From NCBI GenBank assembly GCA_041167105.1, contig JBEEGX010000013.1:1-24670 (forward strand): a stretch of 24,670 nt of DNA, read 5' to 3'. The notes beneath the pieces were generated by a model. The model made no database searches and was not told the DNA's origin. It saw nothing but the letters and a program-made list of their open reading frames with translations. The stretch comes from JAJPGZ01 sp041167105 (GTDB taxonomy: Bacteria; Verrucomicrobiota; Verrucomicrobiia; Chthoniobacterales; UBA10450). Positions 1 to 8,749 of this stretch are shown piece by piece. Made by a program: the position numbers and the translations under genes. Every line of letters starts with the position of its first letter. Position 1 is the first letter of the stretch.

Positions 1-25
1 TAAATTCGTGGCACAGCCGTTGCAT

Positions 26-32
26 AAGGGGG
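26..32 (+). promoter_or_regulatory. Shine-Dalgarno site of the small membrane protein gene
   Basis: The purine run AAGGGGG lies five bases before the ATG at 38. It is one of the few convincing ribosome-binding sites in the window; most other starts here have no clear one. It decides the start at 38 over the longer in-frame reading from position 8. Confidence 0.6.
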
Positions 33-37
33 CTGCC

Positions 38-250
38 ATGAACAACACCAACTCTACTTATTCCCTCCTCGTCCGCTCCCGCTCGGAGGACAAAAACCGC
101 AGCGCGCTCGAGGTCGTGGTCTTCACGCTCTTTATTTTGAGCGCCGTGTTTTCGATCTGGCAATTCGCGCAACAGCGCGTCGCCGTTCCGGCCGCGGGCC
201 TGACACCGTGCGTAGCCTGCGCGCCCACAGTCGAAACAACCGGTATCTGA
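38..250 (+). CDS. small single-pass membrane protein, function unknown
   Basis: A 70-residue protein with a polar N-terminus rich in Asn, Ser and Arg. One hydrophobic helix spans about residues 25-44 (VVVFTLFILSAVF core). A short tail follows with a CVAC Cys pair near residues 57-60. The Arg/Lys residues before the helix suggest an N-in orientation. The ATG at 38 is chosen because a good Shine-Dalgarno sequence precedes it. I do not recognise the family. It stands 86 bases before the permease pair on the same strand, but nothing in the sequence shows a functional link. Intergenic bases 251-336 hold no element I can identify. Confidence 0.6.
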   Translation: MNNTNSTYSLLVRSRSEDKNRSALEVVVFTLFILSAVFSIWQFAQQRVAVPAAGLTPCVACAPTVETTGI

Positions 251-336
251 TATTCGACTAACGAAGTCGTCGATGCACGATTTGTGTACGTATTTCGGAT
301 GCTGAAGAAGCGGCTTCGCACCGAATAAACCAATCC

Positions 337-2784
337 ATGCAAAATCTCCGTCATGCGCTTCGCACGTTGTTCAAACAACCGCTCTTCGCGGTCATCGTCA
401 TCTTCACCTTCGCGCTCGGCATCGGCGCGAACACCGCGGTCTTCAGCGTGGTGAATGCAGTGCTGCTGCGACCGCTGCCGTTCCATTCGCCCGAGCGAAT
501 TCTTTCTCTTTCTCTTTACGACATTCGGAAAGGCGTTGACCCGGCGAGCAACGATTCGGCGGTGTCGTATCCCGACTTCGTCGATTGGCGCGCGCAAAAC
601 CACGTTTTCGAAAGCATGGCGGTTTACCACAACCAAAGCATGACGCTGACCAATGGCGCTGCGGCCACGCATTTACAGGGCGAGCATGTTTCCGCAGTTT
701 TGTTCAAGTTGTTAGGCGTGCAACCGATCATCGGCCGCACGTTTCTGTCGGATGAAGATGAACCCGGACATCGCGTGGCGATTTTGAGCCACGCATTGTG
801 GCAGCGACAATTCGGCGGCGACAGCGCCATCGTCGGCAAGTCGATCACACTCGACGGCCAAAAATTTCAAGTGGTCGGCGTGATGCCGCAACGCTTCACA
901 TTTCCGATTGGAGATTTTCCACCGGAAATCTGGACGACGATGTCGATCTTGCGCGAATCGCACGATGGCGAAAAACCGATGACGGAGGAGCGCGGAAACG
1001 ATTTCATGAAATGCGTCGCGCGTTTAAAACCGAACATGTCGATCCAACAGGCGCAGGCGAACATGGACACGATCAGCGCCTCGCTGCGCCAGCAATATCC
1101 TGATTCAAATTCGAATGTCGGCGTGAAACCGTGGCCGTTGTCGACCGCGATGGTGGCGGACGCGCGCCCAGCGTTGCTCATGCTTTGCGCGATGGCCGGG
1201 TGCGTTTTGCTGGTCGCGTGCGTCAATGTCGCCAATCTTCTGCTGGCGCGTTCGCTCTCGCGTCAACGTGAGATCAGTATTCGCGCCGCGCTTGGCGCCG
1301 GTCGCTGGCACATCGTGCGGCAATTGCTGGTCGAAAGTGCGTTGTTAGGCGGCGGCGGCGGCGTGGCCGGCTTGCTTTTTGCAACCTGGGGTCTCGACGC
1401 CTTGAAAGCGGTACTGCCCGCGACGATTCCGCGTGTCAACGAAATCTCGACCGATCTGCGCGTCGTTTGTTTCACGACGTTCGTTAGTCTGCTCGTCGGT
1501 GCGTTGGCTGGATTGTTGCCGGCGTGGCGGGCTTCGCATCCGAATTTGGCCGGCGCGTTAAACGAAACCACGCGCGGCTCGAGCGAGAGCGGGCACGGCC
1601 GCCGTACGCGCGCGACGTTGGTCGTCGTCGAGATCGTGCTCGCGCTTGTCTTGCTCGCCAGCGCCGGTTTGCTCGTCGAAAGTTTTCTGCGCTTGCAACG
1701 CGTGCCGCCCGGCTTCGATCCGCAACATGTCACGACCGCGCGCATCACTGTGCCCGACGCCGGCTACGGAAAACCGGAGCAGGCGGTCGCGTTCTACCGA
1801 AATTTGCTCGCGCAAGTAAACACGTTGCCGGGTGTGGAGTCGGCCGCGGCCGCTTGGTGGACTCCCCTCAGTGGAAGCGAAATCACTTTCAACTTCGATA
1901 TTCAGGAACGCCCGGCACCGAAAGCGCAGCAGCCGATCGCGCAGGTCAACGTCATTACGCATGATTATTTTAAAACCATGCGCACGCCGATCGTGCGCGG
2001 TCGCGATTTCACCGAGCGCGATAATCGCGTAGCCCCGAAGATCGCAATCGTTTCGGAAAGTTTCGCGAAGGAATTTTTTCCCGGCGAAGATCCCGTCGGC
2101 AAACGCATCCAGCCTAACGGATCGAGCGAGCCGGGCGATCCGCCGGTGCGCGAGATCGTCGGCGTGGTGCAGGACATCCATCTCATCAGTTTGCGCGATG
2201 CGCCTAAACCGCAGATTTATATTCCGCACCAACAGTTCCCGATCCAGGGCGTGACATTGTTCGTGCGCAGCCGCGAGGACGCGCGACTTCTCGGCGCCGC
2301 GCTACGCGATGTTGTTGCTAAGATCGACAAGGACGTTCCGGTGTTTCGAGTCCGGCCACTGACCGATTATGTTTCGCAATCTGTCGCGCAGCCGCGATTG
2401 AATGCGCTCCTCGTCGGATCGTTCGCGCTCATTGCGTTGCTGCTAGCGGCGGCCGGTGTTTTCGGCGTCATGAGTTATGCCGTTACGCAACGTCGACAGG
2501 AAATCGGCATTCGTTTCGCGCTCGGCGCGCAACGTTATCAAGTCCTTCGCCTCGTTCTGAGCGACGGGATGAAGCTTGTCGCCATCGGGGTCGCGCTTGG
2601 TTTGTTAGGCGTGTTTGGCGTCGGGCGAATCTTGCGCACGCTTCTGTACGGCATTGCCGCCACTGATTTTCCGACGCTCGCCATTGTCAGCGCCGTGCTC
2701 GCGTTCGTCGCGTTGCTCGCGTGTTGGTGGCCGGCGCATCGCGCCAGCAATGTCGATCCAATGATCGCACTCCGGGAACAATAA
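337..2784 (+). CDS. MacB/FtsX-type ABC transporter permease (ADOP family), copy 1
   Basis: An 815-residue inner-membrane permease built as two repeats of a MacB periplasmic core domain followed by an FtsX-type membrane domain. The first helix, about residues 17-40, carries the hallmark ALGIGANTAVFS. The first core domain runs to about 275 and membrane helices lie near 281-310 and 375-397. A second repeat starts near 427, with final helices near 691-716 and 780-800. The C-terminus RASNVDPMIALREQ is typical of ADOP permeases (Acidobacterial duplicated orphan permeases). Such proteins partner with MacB-like ATPases in export, but no ATPase gene is in this window and the substrate is unknown. A paralogue starts two bases after its stop. 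No clear Shine-Dalgarno precedes the ATG. Confidence 0.9.
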   Translation: MQNLRHALRTLFKQPLFAVIVIFTFALGIGANTAVFSVVNAVLLRPLPFHSPERILSLSLYDIRKGVDPASNDSAVSYPDFVDWRAQNHVFESMAVYHNQSMTLTNGAAATHLQGEHVSAVLFKLLGVQPIIGRTFLSDEDEPGHRVAILSHALWQRQFGGDSAIVGKSITLDGQKFQVVGVMPQRFTFPIGDFPPEIWTTMSILRESHDGEKPMTEERGNDFMKCVARLKPNMSIQQAQANMDTISASLRQQYPDSNSNVGVKPWPLSTAMVADARPALLMLCAMAGCVLLVACVNVANLLLARSLSRQREISIRAALGAGRWHIVRQLLVESALLGGGGGVAGLLFATWGLDALKAVLPATIPRVNEISTDLRVVCFTTFVSLLVGALAGLLPAWRASHPNLAGALNETTRGSSESGHGRRTRATLVVVEIVLALVLLASAGLLVESFLRLQRVPPGFDPQHVTTARITVPDAGYGKPEQAVAFYRNLLAQVNTLPGVESAAAAWWTPLSGSEITFNFDIQERPAPKAQQPIAQVNVITHDYFKTMRTPIVRGRDFTERDNRVAPKIAIVSESFAKEFFPGEDPVGKRIQPNGSSEPGDPPVREIVGVVQDIHLISLRDAPKPQIYIPHQQFPIQGVTLFVRSREDARLLGAALRDVVAKIDKDVPVFRVRPLTDYVSQSVAQPRLNALLVGSFALIALLLAAAGVFGVMSYAVTQRRQEIGIRFALGAQRYQVLRLVLSDGMKLVAIGVALGLLGVFGVGRILRTLLYGIAATDFPTLAIVSAVLAFVALLACWWPAHRASNVDPMIALREQ

Positions 2785-2786
2785 AC

Positions 2787-5222
2787 ATGATCTCACTCAT
2801 CTTCGCCGATTTCCGTTTCGCGTTTCGCCAACTGCTGAAAAGTCCCGGCTTCGCCGCCATCGCCATCCTCACGCTCGCGCTCGGCATCGGCGCGAACACC
2901 GCCATCTTCAGCGTGATCAACGCCGTGCTCTTGCGGCCGCTGCCGTACCCGCATGCCGAACGCATCATGGTCTTGAGCGAATCGAGCGGACCGGGTCAGG
3001 ATTTTTCGGTCGCGTTGCCAGATTATTTCGATTGGCAAAAGGAAGCGAAAAGTTTCGAACATCTCGCCTGCACCCATAAGGAATCGCGCAATCTCAGCGC
3101 AATTCCCGGACGCGAAGCGGAGCGCGTTTCCTCCGCGTCGGTCACGCGCAATTTTTTCGATGTCATCGGCGTCGCGCCGCAACTGGGCCGCGTTTTCAGT
3201 GCGGACGAAGACAAGGTCGGCGGGCCGCCCGTCGCCGTGATCAGCGATCATTTATGGCAGCGCGCGTTCAATCGTTCACCGGAAGTGATCGGGCGCGCGA
3301 TGAATCTTCACGATCAAAGCGTCACCATCATCGGCGTGATGCCGCCGCAAATGACTTCGCCCTCGGACACCGATGTCTGGCTGTCGTTAGGCCGGCGCAG
3401 CAACAACCCGGCATGGCTCGATCGTTCGCATCACCCAATGATGTACGTCTGGGGCCGGCTCAAGCCAGGAGTAGATGTCGATCTTGCGCGCAGTGAAATG
3501 AAAACGATCGCGGCGCGACTGGAACAAGCGTATCCCGAAACGAACAAAACCGTGACCGCGGTGGTAACGCCGCTGCTCGAAAATCTCGTCGGCAAATATC
3601 GCACCAACCTCACGCTGTTGTTAGGCGCAGTCGGTTTGGTTTTGCTCATCGCCTGCGCCAACCTGGCCAATCTTTTCGCTGCACGCGGCGCCGCGCGTGA
3701 AAGAGAATTCGCCATTCGCGCGGCGATTGGCGCGAGCCGGATGCAAATCGTCCGGCAACTGTTGATCGAGAGCTTCGTCATCGCCTTGCTCGGCGGCGGG
3801 CTCGGTTTTTTCATCGCGCTTTGGTCGCGCGACGTGTTGTCGATGCTCGCACCGCAAAATGTTTCCCGATTTCAAGACATGTCGTTCGACCTGCCCGTAC
3901 TCGCGTTCACGCTCATCATCGCGTCGGTCACGGCGGTGTTGTTTGGACTTTGGCCGGCCTGGCAAAGTTCGCGCGGCGATGTTCAACTGGCGCTGAAAGC
4001 GGGCTCGCTCGGAAGCGGCGACGCGCCCTCGGCGAAACGGACACGCGACTGGCTCGTCATTTCACAAATCGCACTCACGCTCACCTTGCTCATCGCGGCC
4101 GCGCTTGTCCTGAAAAGTTTTTCGCGCCTGCAATCGCTCTCGTTAGGCTACGAGCCGCGCGGACTGTTCACCGCGCGCATGGAGCTGGCTTGGAACACTT
4201 ACTCGAACCGCGACAAGATCGACATCTTCACCCACTCGCTTCTCGATAAAGTGCGCACCGTCGCCGGAGTGCAGACCGTCGCGATTGGTACCAACGCTCC
4301 GCTCATGGGCAGTTGGCAGACCGGCTTTTGGCGCGAAGGCGCCGCGCAACCTTCGCTCGCGCAAATGCCCAGCGCCGATCTCGAAATCATCGCCGGCGAT
4401 TATTTCGCCACGTTCAAAGCGCCGCTCTTGCGCGGCCGCACCTTCAACGAGCGCGACACGAACGATGCGCCGCGCGTCGTCATTGTCGATCAAGCATTCG
4501 CCGAGCAATATTTTCGCGGCGAAGATCCAGTCGGAAAACGCATTCACGTCGATGTCGGTAACGACGAAGAAGGCAACGTCTTGAGCGAAATCGTTGGGGT
4601 GGTCGCACGCATGCGCTTTCACGCCGTCGACGAAATGGCGCCACTGCCCGTCGTCTACGCGCCGCTCACGCAGGCGAAACGCAACAGTCTCACGCTTTTC
4701 ATCCGCAGCGGATCGGAACGCGCTGCGCTTGAACGACCGATTCGCGACGTCGTCAGCTCGATCGATCCGGCACAGCCCGTGTTCGACGTGCGGCCGATGA
4801 TCGATCGCGTTCAGGAAACCTGGGGCGCGCAACGATTACTCAGCTTCCTCTTTTCTGTTTTCGCCGGACTCGCGCTCACGCTCGCCACTATCGGGCTCTA
4901 CGGATTGCTCTCTTACACCACGCTCAAGCGCGTGCGCGAAATCGGCATTCGTCTTGCGCTCGGCGCGCGACCCGCGCAAGTGCGCACACTCATTCTTTCG
5001 CACGGAATGCAATTGCTCGGCATCGGCGCGGCCATTGGTTTGGTTAGCGCAATTGCGTTATCGCAACTTTTGCAGCGCGTTTTGTTCGAAGTGAACGGTG
5101 TCGACCCGAAAATTTACCTCGAAGTCGGACTGCTCATGTTCGCCGCGACCACGGTGGCCTGCTGGATTCCCGCGCGTCGCGCCAGCCGCGTCGACCCGAT
5201 CGTCGCCTTGCGCACTGAATAG
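2787..5222 (+). CDS. MacB/FtsX-type ABC transporter permease (ADOP family), copy 2
   Basis: An 811-residue paralogue of the preceding gene with the same MacB core/FtsX double architecture. Its first helix again contains ALGIGANTAIFSVINAV, and the C-terminus reads RASRVDPIVALRTE. The ATG at 2787 is preferred over upstream in-frame starts. It leaves a two-base gap after the previous stop and puts the conserved FRFAFRQLLKSPGF segment near the N-terminus, as in copy 1. DNA around the first helix is nearly the same in both copies, consistent with tandem duplication. The spacing argues for co-transcription and perhaps a heteromeric permease. The gene ends one base before the convergent phosphoesterase gene, and a GTTAGGC-family word overlaps the stop region. 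Confidence 0.9.
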   Translation: MISLIFADFRFAFRQLLKSPGFAAIAILTLALGIGANTAIFSVINAVLLRPLPYPHAERIMVLSESSGPGQDFSVALPDYFDWQKEAKSFEHLACTHKESRNLSAIPGREAERVSSASVTRNFFDVIGVAPQLGRVFSADEDKVGGPPVAVISDHLWQRAFNRSPEVIGRAMNLHDQSVTIIGVMPPQMTSPSDTDVWLSLGRRSNNPAWLDRSHHPMMYVWGRLKPGVDVDLARSEMKTIAARLEQAYPETNKTVTAVVTPLLENLVGKYRTNLTLLLGAVGLVLLIACANLANLFAARGAAREREFAIRAAIGASRMQIVRQLLIESFVIALLGGGLGFFIALWSRDVLSMLAPQNVSRFQDMSFDLPVLAFTLIIASVTAVLFGLWPAWQSSRGDVQLALKAGSLGSGDAPSAKRTRDWLVISQIALTLTLLIAAALVLKSFSRLQSLSLGYEPRGLFTARMELAWNTYSNRDKIDIFTHSLLDKVRTVAGVQTVAIGTNAPLMGSWQTGFWREGAAQPSLAQMPSADLEIIAGDYFATFKAPLLRGRTFNERDTNDAPRVVIVDQAFAEQYFRGEDPVGKRIHVDVGNDEEGNVLSEIVGVVARMRFHAVDEMAPLPVVYAPLTQAKRNSLTLFIRSGSERAALERPIRDVVSSIDPAQPVFDVRPMIDRVQETWGAQRLLSFLFSVFAGLALTLATIGLYGLLSYTTLKRVREIGIRLALGARPAQVRTLILSHGMQLLGIGAAIGLVSAIALSQLLQRVLFEVNGVDPKIYLEVGLLMFAATTVACWIPARRASRVDPIVALRTE

Positions 5223-5223
5223 C

Positions 5224-5673
5224 CTAACGAAGCGGCACGAATCGCCAGTCGACTTTACCGTTGTCGATTTTCAACCATGCCGCGCTAGCGGGCGCGCCGC
5301 GGTTTGGTCGCGTGACGCAGCCCGGATTCAAAAACAAAACGTTCCCGCGCTTTTCATTTCGCGGCACGTGCGTGTGACCGTGCAGCGAAACATCGACATC
5401 GTCCGGCAGGGTTTCCGGCGGAATGTGCACGAGCCGGAACTTCAACCCGCCGCGCGCAAGATCGACAACTAACGGCCATTCGTAATTCGAATCGCAATTT
5501 CCCCTAACGAGCGTGACTTTCGGCCCGATCGCGCGCAGCTCATCCAGAATTCTTTCCGCGCACACGTCACCCAGATGCCAGATCTCATCCGCATCTCGCG
5601 CAAGATCGACAATCAACTGCGGCAATTTGTTGTGCGTGTCGGCGAGAACGAAAATGCGCAGCGCGTCGCCCAT
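5224..5673 (-). CDS. metallophosphoesterase, YfcE/MJ0936 type
   Basis: A 149-residue calcineurin-like phosphoesterase of the small YfcE/MJ0936 class. The metal-binding motifs appear in order: ADTH (D12, H14), LGDV (D36), RGNCD (N59), His83, and GHTH (H100, H102) followed by NPGCV. Members hydrolyse phosphodiesters such as cyclic nucleotides or artificial substrates, and the physiological substrate is often unknown. The length is close to the family minimum but all blocks are present. Two exact AAGATCGACA words lie in the gene, each encoding Val-Asp-Leu-Ala-Arg on this strand. Its TAG stop is supplied by a GTTAGGC word. It is convergent with the permease gene and divergent from the helicase gene. 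Confidence 0.88.
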   Translation of the reverse strand: MGDALRIFVLADTHNKLPQLIVDLARDADEIWHLGDVCAERILDELRAIGPKVTLVRGNCDSNYEWPLVVDLARGGLKFRLVHIPPETLPDDVDVSLHGHTHVPRNEKRGNVLFLNPGCVTRPNRGAPASAAWLKIDNGKVDWRFVPLR

Positions 5674-5689
5674 TGATCTCTAAGGAAAG

Positions 5690-5738
5690 CAGGAACGCAG
5701 AAAGGGAAAGAGATTCTGAAGCATTTCCTGCGTTCCTG
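5690..5738. repeat. inverted repeat in the divergent intergenic region
   Basis: Perfect 11-base arms CAGGAACGCAG (5690-5700) and CTGCGTTCCTG (5728-5738) are separated by 27 bases, between the divergent phosphoesterase and helicase genes. It could form a long-loop hairpin or be a remnant of a dispersed palindromic repeat. A terminator is unlikely because both genes point away from it. It resembles in style the CTCTGCG-type repeat at 15842-15907. Confidence 0.6.
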
Positions 5739-5793
5739 AGAGATAATCGGTCGGGATCCTTTGCGTCTACCGCACGAGTAGTTAGTTTGCGGT

Positions 5794-7011
5794 GTGTCGT
5801 TCAATAATTTCGGACTGTCGCCGGAAGTCGTGCGCGGAACGCAGGCCATGGGTTTCGCCGTGCCGACGCCGATCCAGCTGCGCGCCTTCCCGATTATTCT
5901 TGCCGGGAAAGATTTGATCGGCACCGCGCAAACGGGGACGGGAAAGACCGCCGCCTTCGCTTTACCGATCCTGACGTTGTTAGGCGCGCACGGAAAATTT
6001 CGCTGTCTTGTGCTCGAACCGACGCGCGAGCTGGCGGCACAGGTCGAGACCGCGTTTCGCGATTACGGACGATTCACCGACATCCGCGCGACGGTCATTC
6101 ATGGCGGCGTTGGGTACGGAAAACAGCGCGAAGATTTGAAAGCGGGCATGGACGTGGTGATCGCGACGCCGGGTCGTTTGCTCGATCATCTCGAACAAGG
6201 CACGCTCAATTTTCGCGACGTAAGCATTCTTGTGCTCGATGAAGTCGATCGGATGCTCGACATGGGTTTTCTCCCGGACGTTCGCCGGATCGTTGAAACG
6301 ATTTCAAAAGATCGACAAACACTTTTGTTTTCGGCCACACTGCCGCCTGAGATCGAACGGCTGGCCGCGTGGGTTTTGCACGAGCCCGAAACGGTCGAGA
6401 TCGGCGCGCAACGTTCGCCGGCCGAAACGGTCACGCACGCGGTGTATCCGGTCGCGGCGGAGCAGAAATTCGATCTGCTCATGGCGCTGCTCGAGCGCAC
6501 AAACTTCGACAGCGCATTGATTTTTTCGCGAACGAAACACGGCGCCGACCGCATCGCGCACAAATTGAAACAGGGAAATCATTCGGTCGCGGTCTTGCAT
6601 TCCAATCGCACGCAACGCGAACGCATCGAAGCGCTCGAAGGTTTTAAGTCGGGAAAATACGAAGTGATGGTCGCGACCGACATCGCGGCGCGCGGACTCG
6701 ACATCGCCGGCGTCAGTCACGTGATCAATTACGATGTGCCCGAACATCCGGAAGATTACGTGCATCGCATCGGGCGCACCGGCCGCGCGCAAAATGTCGG
6801 CGACGCCTTCACACTCATGAACGGCGAAGAAGCCGCGGCCTTGCAGGCGATCGAGCGATTCATCGGCCGGAAGATTCCGCGATTGAAGCTGGAGAATTTT
6901 CCGTATCTCTACACCGCGTTGTTCGAACCTGAGGCCGCATCGGGTGGGAAGCGCGCCATCGGCGGCGGACGCACGCATCGCGGTTATTCGTTCGGCCGGC
7001 GACGCCGCTAA
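5794..7011 (+). CDS. DEAD-box ATP-dependent RNA helicase, RhlE-like, with DEVD motif II
   Basis: A 405-residue helicase with a complete RecA-like core: Q motif FGLSP...PTPIQ, motif I AQTGTGKT (45-52), Ia PTRELA (76-81), Ib TPGRLLD, motif II at 149-152, SAT near 180, V ATDIAARGLD and VI HRIGRTGR near 324-331. Flanking residues (LVLDE-x-DRMLDMGF) match RhlE. These enzymes remodel RNA in ribosome assembly and RNA decay. Motif II reads DEVD, not DEAD: GAT GAA GTC GAT at 6238-6249. A short basic tail (HRGYSFGRRRR) ends the protein. The start is the GTG at 5794, because no in-frame ATG precedes the conserved Phe-Gly of the Q motif. Confidence 0.93.
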   Translation: MSFNNFGLSPEVVRGTQAMGFAVPTPIQLRAFPIILAGKDLIGTAQTGTGKTAAFALPILTLLGAHGKFRCLVLEPTRELAAQVETAFRDYGRFTDIRATVIHGGVGYGKQREDLKAGMDVVIATPGRLLDHLEQGTLNFRDVSILVLDEVDRMLDMGFLPDVRRIVETISKDRQTLLFSATLPPEIERLAAWVLHEPETVEIGAQRSPAETVTHAVYPVAAEQKFDLLMALLERTNFDSALIFSRTKHGADRIAHKLKQGNHSVAVLHSNRTQRERIEALEGFKSGKYEVMVATDIAARGLDIAGVSHVINYDVPEHPEDYVHRIGRTGRAQNVGDAFTLMNGEEAAALQAIERFIGRKIPRLKLENFPYLYTALFEPEAASGGKRAIGGGRTHRGYSFGRRRR

Positions 7012-7019
7012 GATCGACA
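7010..7019 (+). repeat. AAGATCGACA word overlapping the helicase stop codon
   Basis: An exact copy of the dispersed 10-mer. Its first two bases are the last two of the helicase TAA stop, and the rest lies in the short gap before the oxidoreductase gene. It is one of the copies not constrained by protein coding along most of its length. Confidence 0.95.
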
Positions 7020-7059
7020 TCGTGCAACGCGGGCGACTGTGCGCGTGCGAACTGTTGAT

Positions 7060-8283
7060 ATGAACCCCGATACGTTTAATCGCCGCAATTTCATCTCGTG
7101 CGCGGCGCGTGGCGCCGTCGCGCTCACGTTTGCTGGAGCGGCGGCGCGCTTAGCCTCGGCGCAGGAAGAAACGCCTAACGAAGAAGAAACCGAAGCAACG
7201 GAATCTCCTTCACAAGAATCTCCGGCGGTCGCGACCGGTGATCGCGTCGGCTTCGCGCTGGTCGGCCTTGGGCGATTGTCGATCCAACAATTGATTCCGG
7301 CGTTTCGCGCGAGCAAGAAAGCGAAACTCACGGCTCTCGTCAGCGGCGACGCGGCGAAAGCGCAGCAGATCGCGCAGGAGAACGGGATCGATCCGAAATC
7401 GATTTACAATTACAAAAACTTCGGACGCATCGCGAAAAACAAGGACGTGCAGGTCGTTTACATCGTCCTGCCGAATTCGATGCATGCCGAGTTCACCGTG
7501 CGCGCGGCGCGCGCCGGCAAACACGTCCTCTGCGAGAAACCAATGGAGACGAGCGTGACGAAATGCCAGCAAATGATCAGCGAATGCCGGCACGCCAAGG
7601 TGAAATTGATGATCGCGTATCGGATTCAATACGAGCCGATGAACCGCGCGATGCGAACGCTCGTGCGCGAGAAAACTTTCGGCGACGTGAAGTTCATCGA
7701 GTCGGTGAACATGCAGAAGATCGACAAAATGGAATGGCGGTTGAGCGAAAAACTTTCCGGCAGCGGCGCGGTCGGCGACGTCGGCGTCTACTGCATCAAC
7801 ACCATTCGCTTTTTGTTAGGCGAAGAGCCGATCGAAATTTTCGCGCAATCCTTCCGGCCGGCCGGCGATGCGCGCTTCAAGGAAGTTGACGCGACCACCA
7901 TTTTCCAAATGCGTTTTCCGAGCGGCGTGCTGGCGAATTGCGCCTGCGGATTCGATGCGCACGAAAGCCGCGCATATCGCGTCGTGACTAACGGCGGCGA
8001 ATTCGGAATGGACCCGGCGTTTCCGTACCGCGGCTTGAAAATGTTTGCCCGGCCTAACGAACCGGCGCTGCCGCAAATTTCGGAGACCGATCAATTCGCG
8101 AACGAGCTCGATCACATGGCCGATTGCGTGATGAGCAATCGCGAGGTTTACACGCCCGGCGAAGAAGGATTGCAGGACCAACGCATCATCGACGCGATTT
8201 TCGAGAGCGTGAAGAAACAGCGCATCGTCAAGCTGCCGAAGATCGATAAGGTGGACGCGTTTCGCGGACCGGAGCCGAATTAA
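7060..8283 (+). CDS. Tat-exported Gfo/Idh/MocA family oxidoreductase
   Basis: A 407-residue NAD(P)-dependent oxidoreductase resembling periplasmic glucose-fructose oxidoreductase. The ATG at 7060 gives a twin-arginine signal (NRRNFIS at 7-13, hydrophobic stretch, cleavage likely after ASA at 34). The GTG at 7039 is in frame but would lengthen the n-region without benefit. After an acidic Glu/Thr linker comes the Rossmann fold (ALVGLGRLS), then the family EKP at 159-161 and YRIQYEP near 187. The C-terminal sheet domain contains GVYCINTIRFLLGEEP. Folded export with bound cofactor is characteristic of GFOR-like enzymes; the sugar substrate cannot be read from the sequence. Its stop overlaps the convergent STAS gene stop within TTAA at 8280-8283. 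Confidence 0.88.
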   Translation: MNPDTFNRRNFISCAARGAVALTFAGAAARLASAQEETPNEEETEATESPSQESPAVATGDRVGFALVGLGRLSIQQLIPAFRASKKAKLTALVSGDAAKAQQIAQENGIDPKSIYNYKNFGRIAKNKDVQVVYIVLPNSMHAEFTVRAARAGKHVLCEKPMETSVTKCQQMISECRHAKVKLMIAYRIQYEPMNRAMRTLVREKTFGDVKFIESVNMQKIDKMEWRLSEKLSGSGAVGDVGVYCINTIRFLLGEEPIEIFAQSFRPAGDARFKEVDATTIFQMRFPSGVLANCACGFDAHESRAYRVVTNGGEFGMDPAFPYRGLKMFARPNEPALPQISETDQFANELDHMADCVMSNREVYTPGEEGLQDQRIIDAIFESVKKQRIVKLPKIDKVDAFRGPEPN

Positions 8284-8669
8284 ACCTTCTCCGCGCGAGC
8301 GAATGCCGCCTCGGTATGCGGCTGAACGCTGCCAGCACTAAACGCACTCGCGGCTTCATCCACCGTCGCGAACATCGAAATCGTGCGGTCCAATCCGACG
8401 ATGCGAAAAATGTTTTTCAGCTCGTCGTTTAGTCCGCAGAGACAAAGCACGCCGCGGTGTTGAGCGGCGTCGCGAAAGTATTCGATGATGACGGAGAGAC
8501 CGGTCGAGTCGATGAAGGTGACTTGCGTAAGATCGACAATCAATGCCGGGCAGTGCGCGTTGATTTTCGCCTGCAAAACCGAGCGGAAACAGGGCGCGAA
8601 ATGCAGATCGATGTCGCCTTCGAGCGCAAACACATCGATGCCGTTGTGATTAGCCTCTTTGAGTCGCAT
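8280..8669 (-). CDS. STAS-domain anti-sigma factor antagonist-like protein
   Basis: A 129-residue single STAS domain of the SpoIIAA/RsbV type. The N-terminal strand and ALEGDIDL segment are followed by LIVDLTQVTFIDSTGLSVI. Ser55 in DSTG is the usual phosphorylation site for an anti-sigma kinase. The ATG at 8669 is chosen because the domain begins directly after it; an upstream in-frame reading to 8726 adds a basic stretch not typical of the family. Such proteins sequester an anti-sigma factor when unphosphorylated. No kinase, phosphatase or sigma factor gene is adjacent, so the partner is unknown. It lies 80 bases downstream of the helical protein gene on the same strand. Confidence 0.85.
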   Translation of the reverse strand: MRLKEANHNGIDVFALEGDIDLHFAPCFRSVLQAKINAHCPALIVDLTQVTFIDSTGLSVIIEYFRDAAQHRGVLCLCGLNDELKNIFRIVGLDRTISMFATVDEAASAFSAGSVQPHTEAAFARAEKV

Positions 8670-8749
8670 GGCGGCGTTTCGAAGAAAATTCTCCCGTGCT
8701 ATCCGTGTATTCGCAGGTCGACGCACGCCCGGACGTGCGCGTATTGCCG

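Noticed and set aside
1..7. TAA at the very start as the stop of a preceding gene
   Set aside because: The window begins there, so no upstream frame can be read and a stop cannot be assigned.
58..672. Long open frame on the minus strand across the start of the first permease gene
   Set aside because: It is antisense to a strongly recognisable MacB-type gene, has Arg/His-rich composition typical of a shadow frame in GC-rich DNA, and shows no domain.
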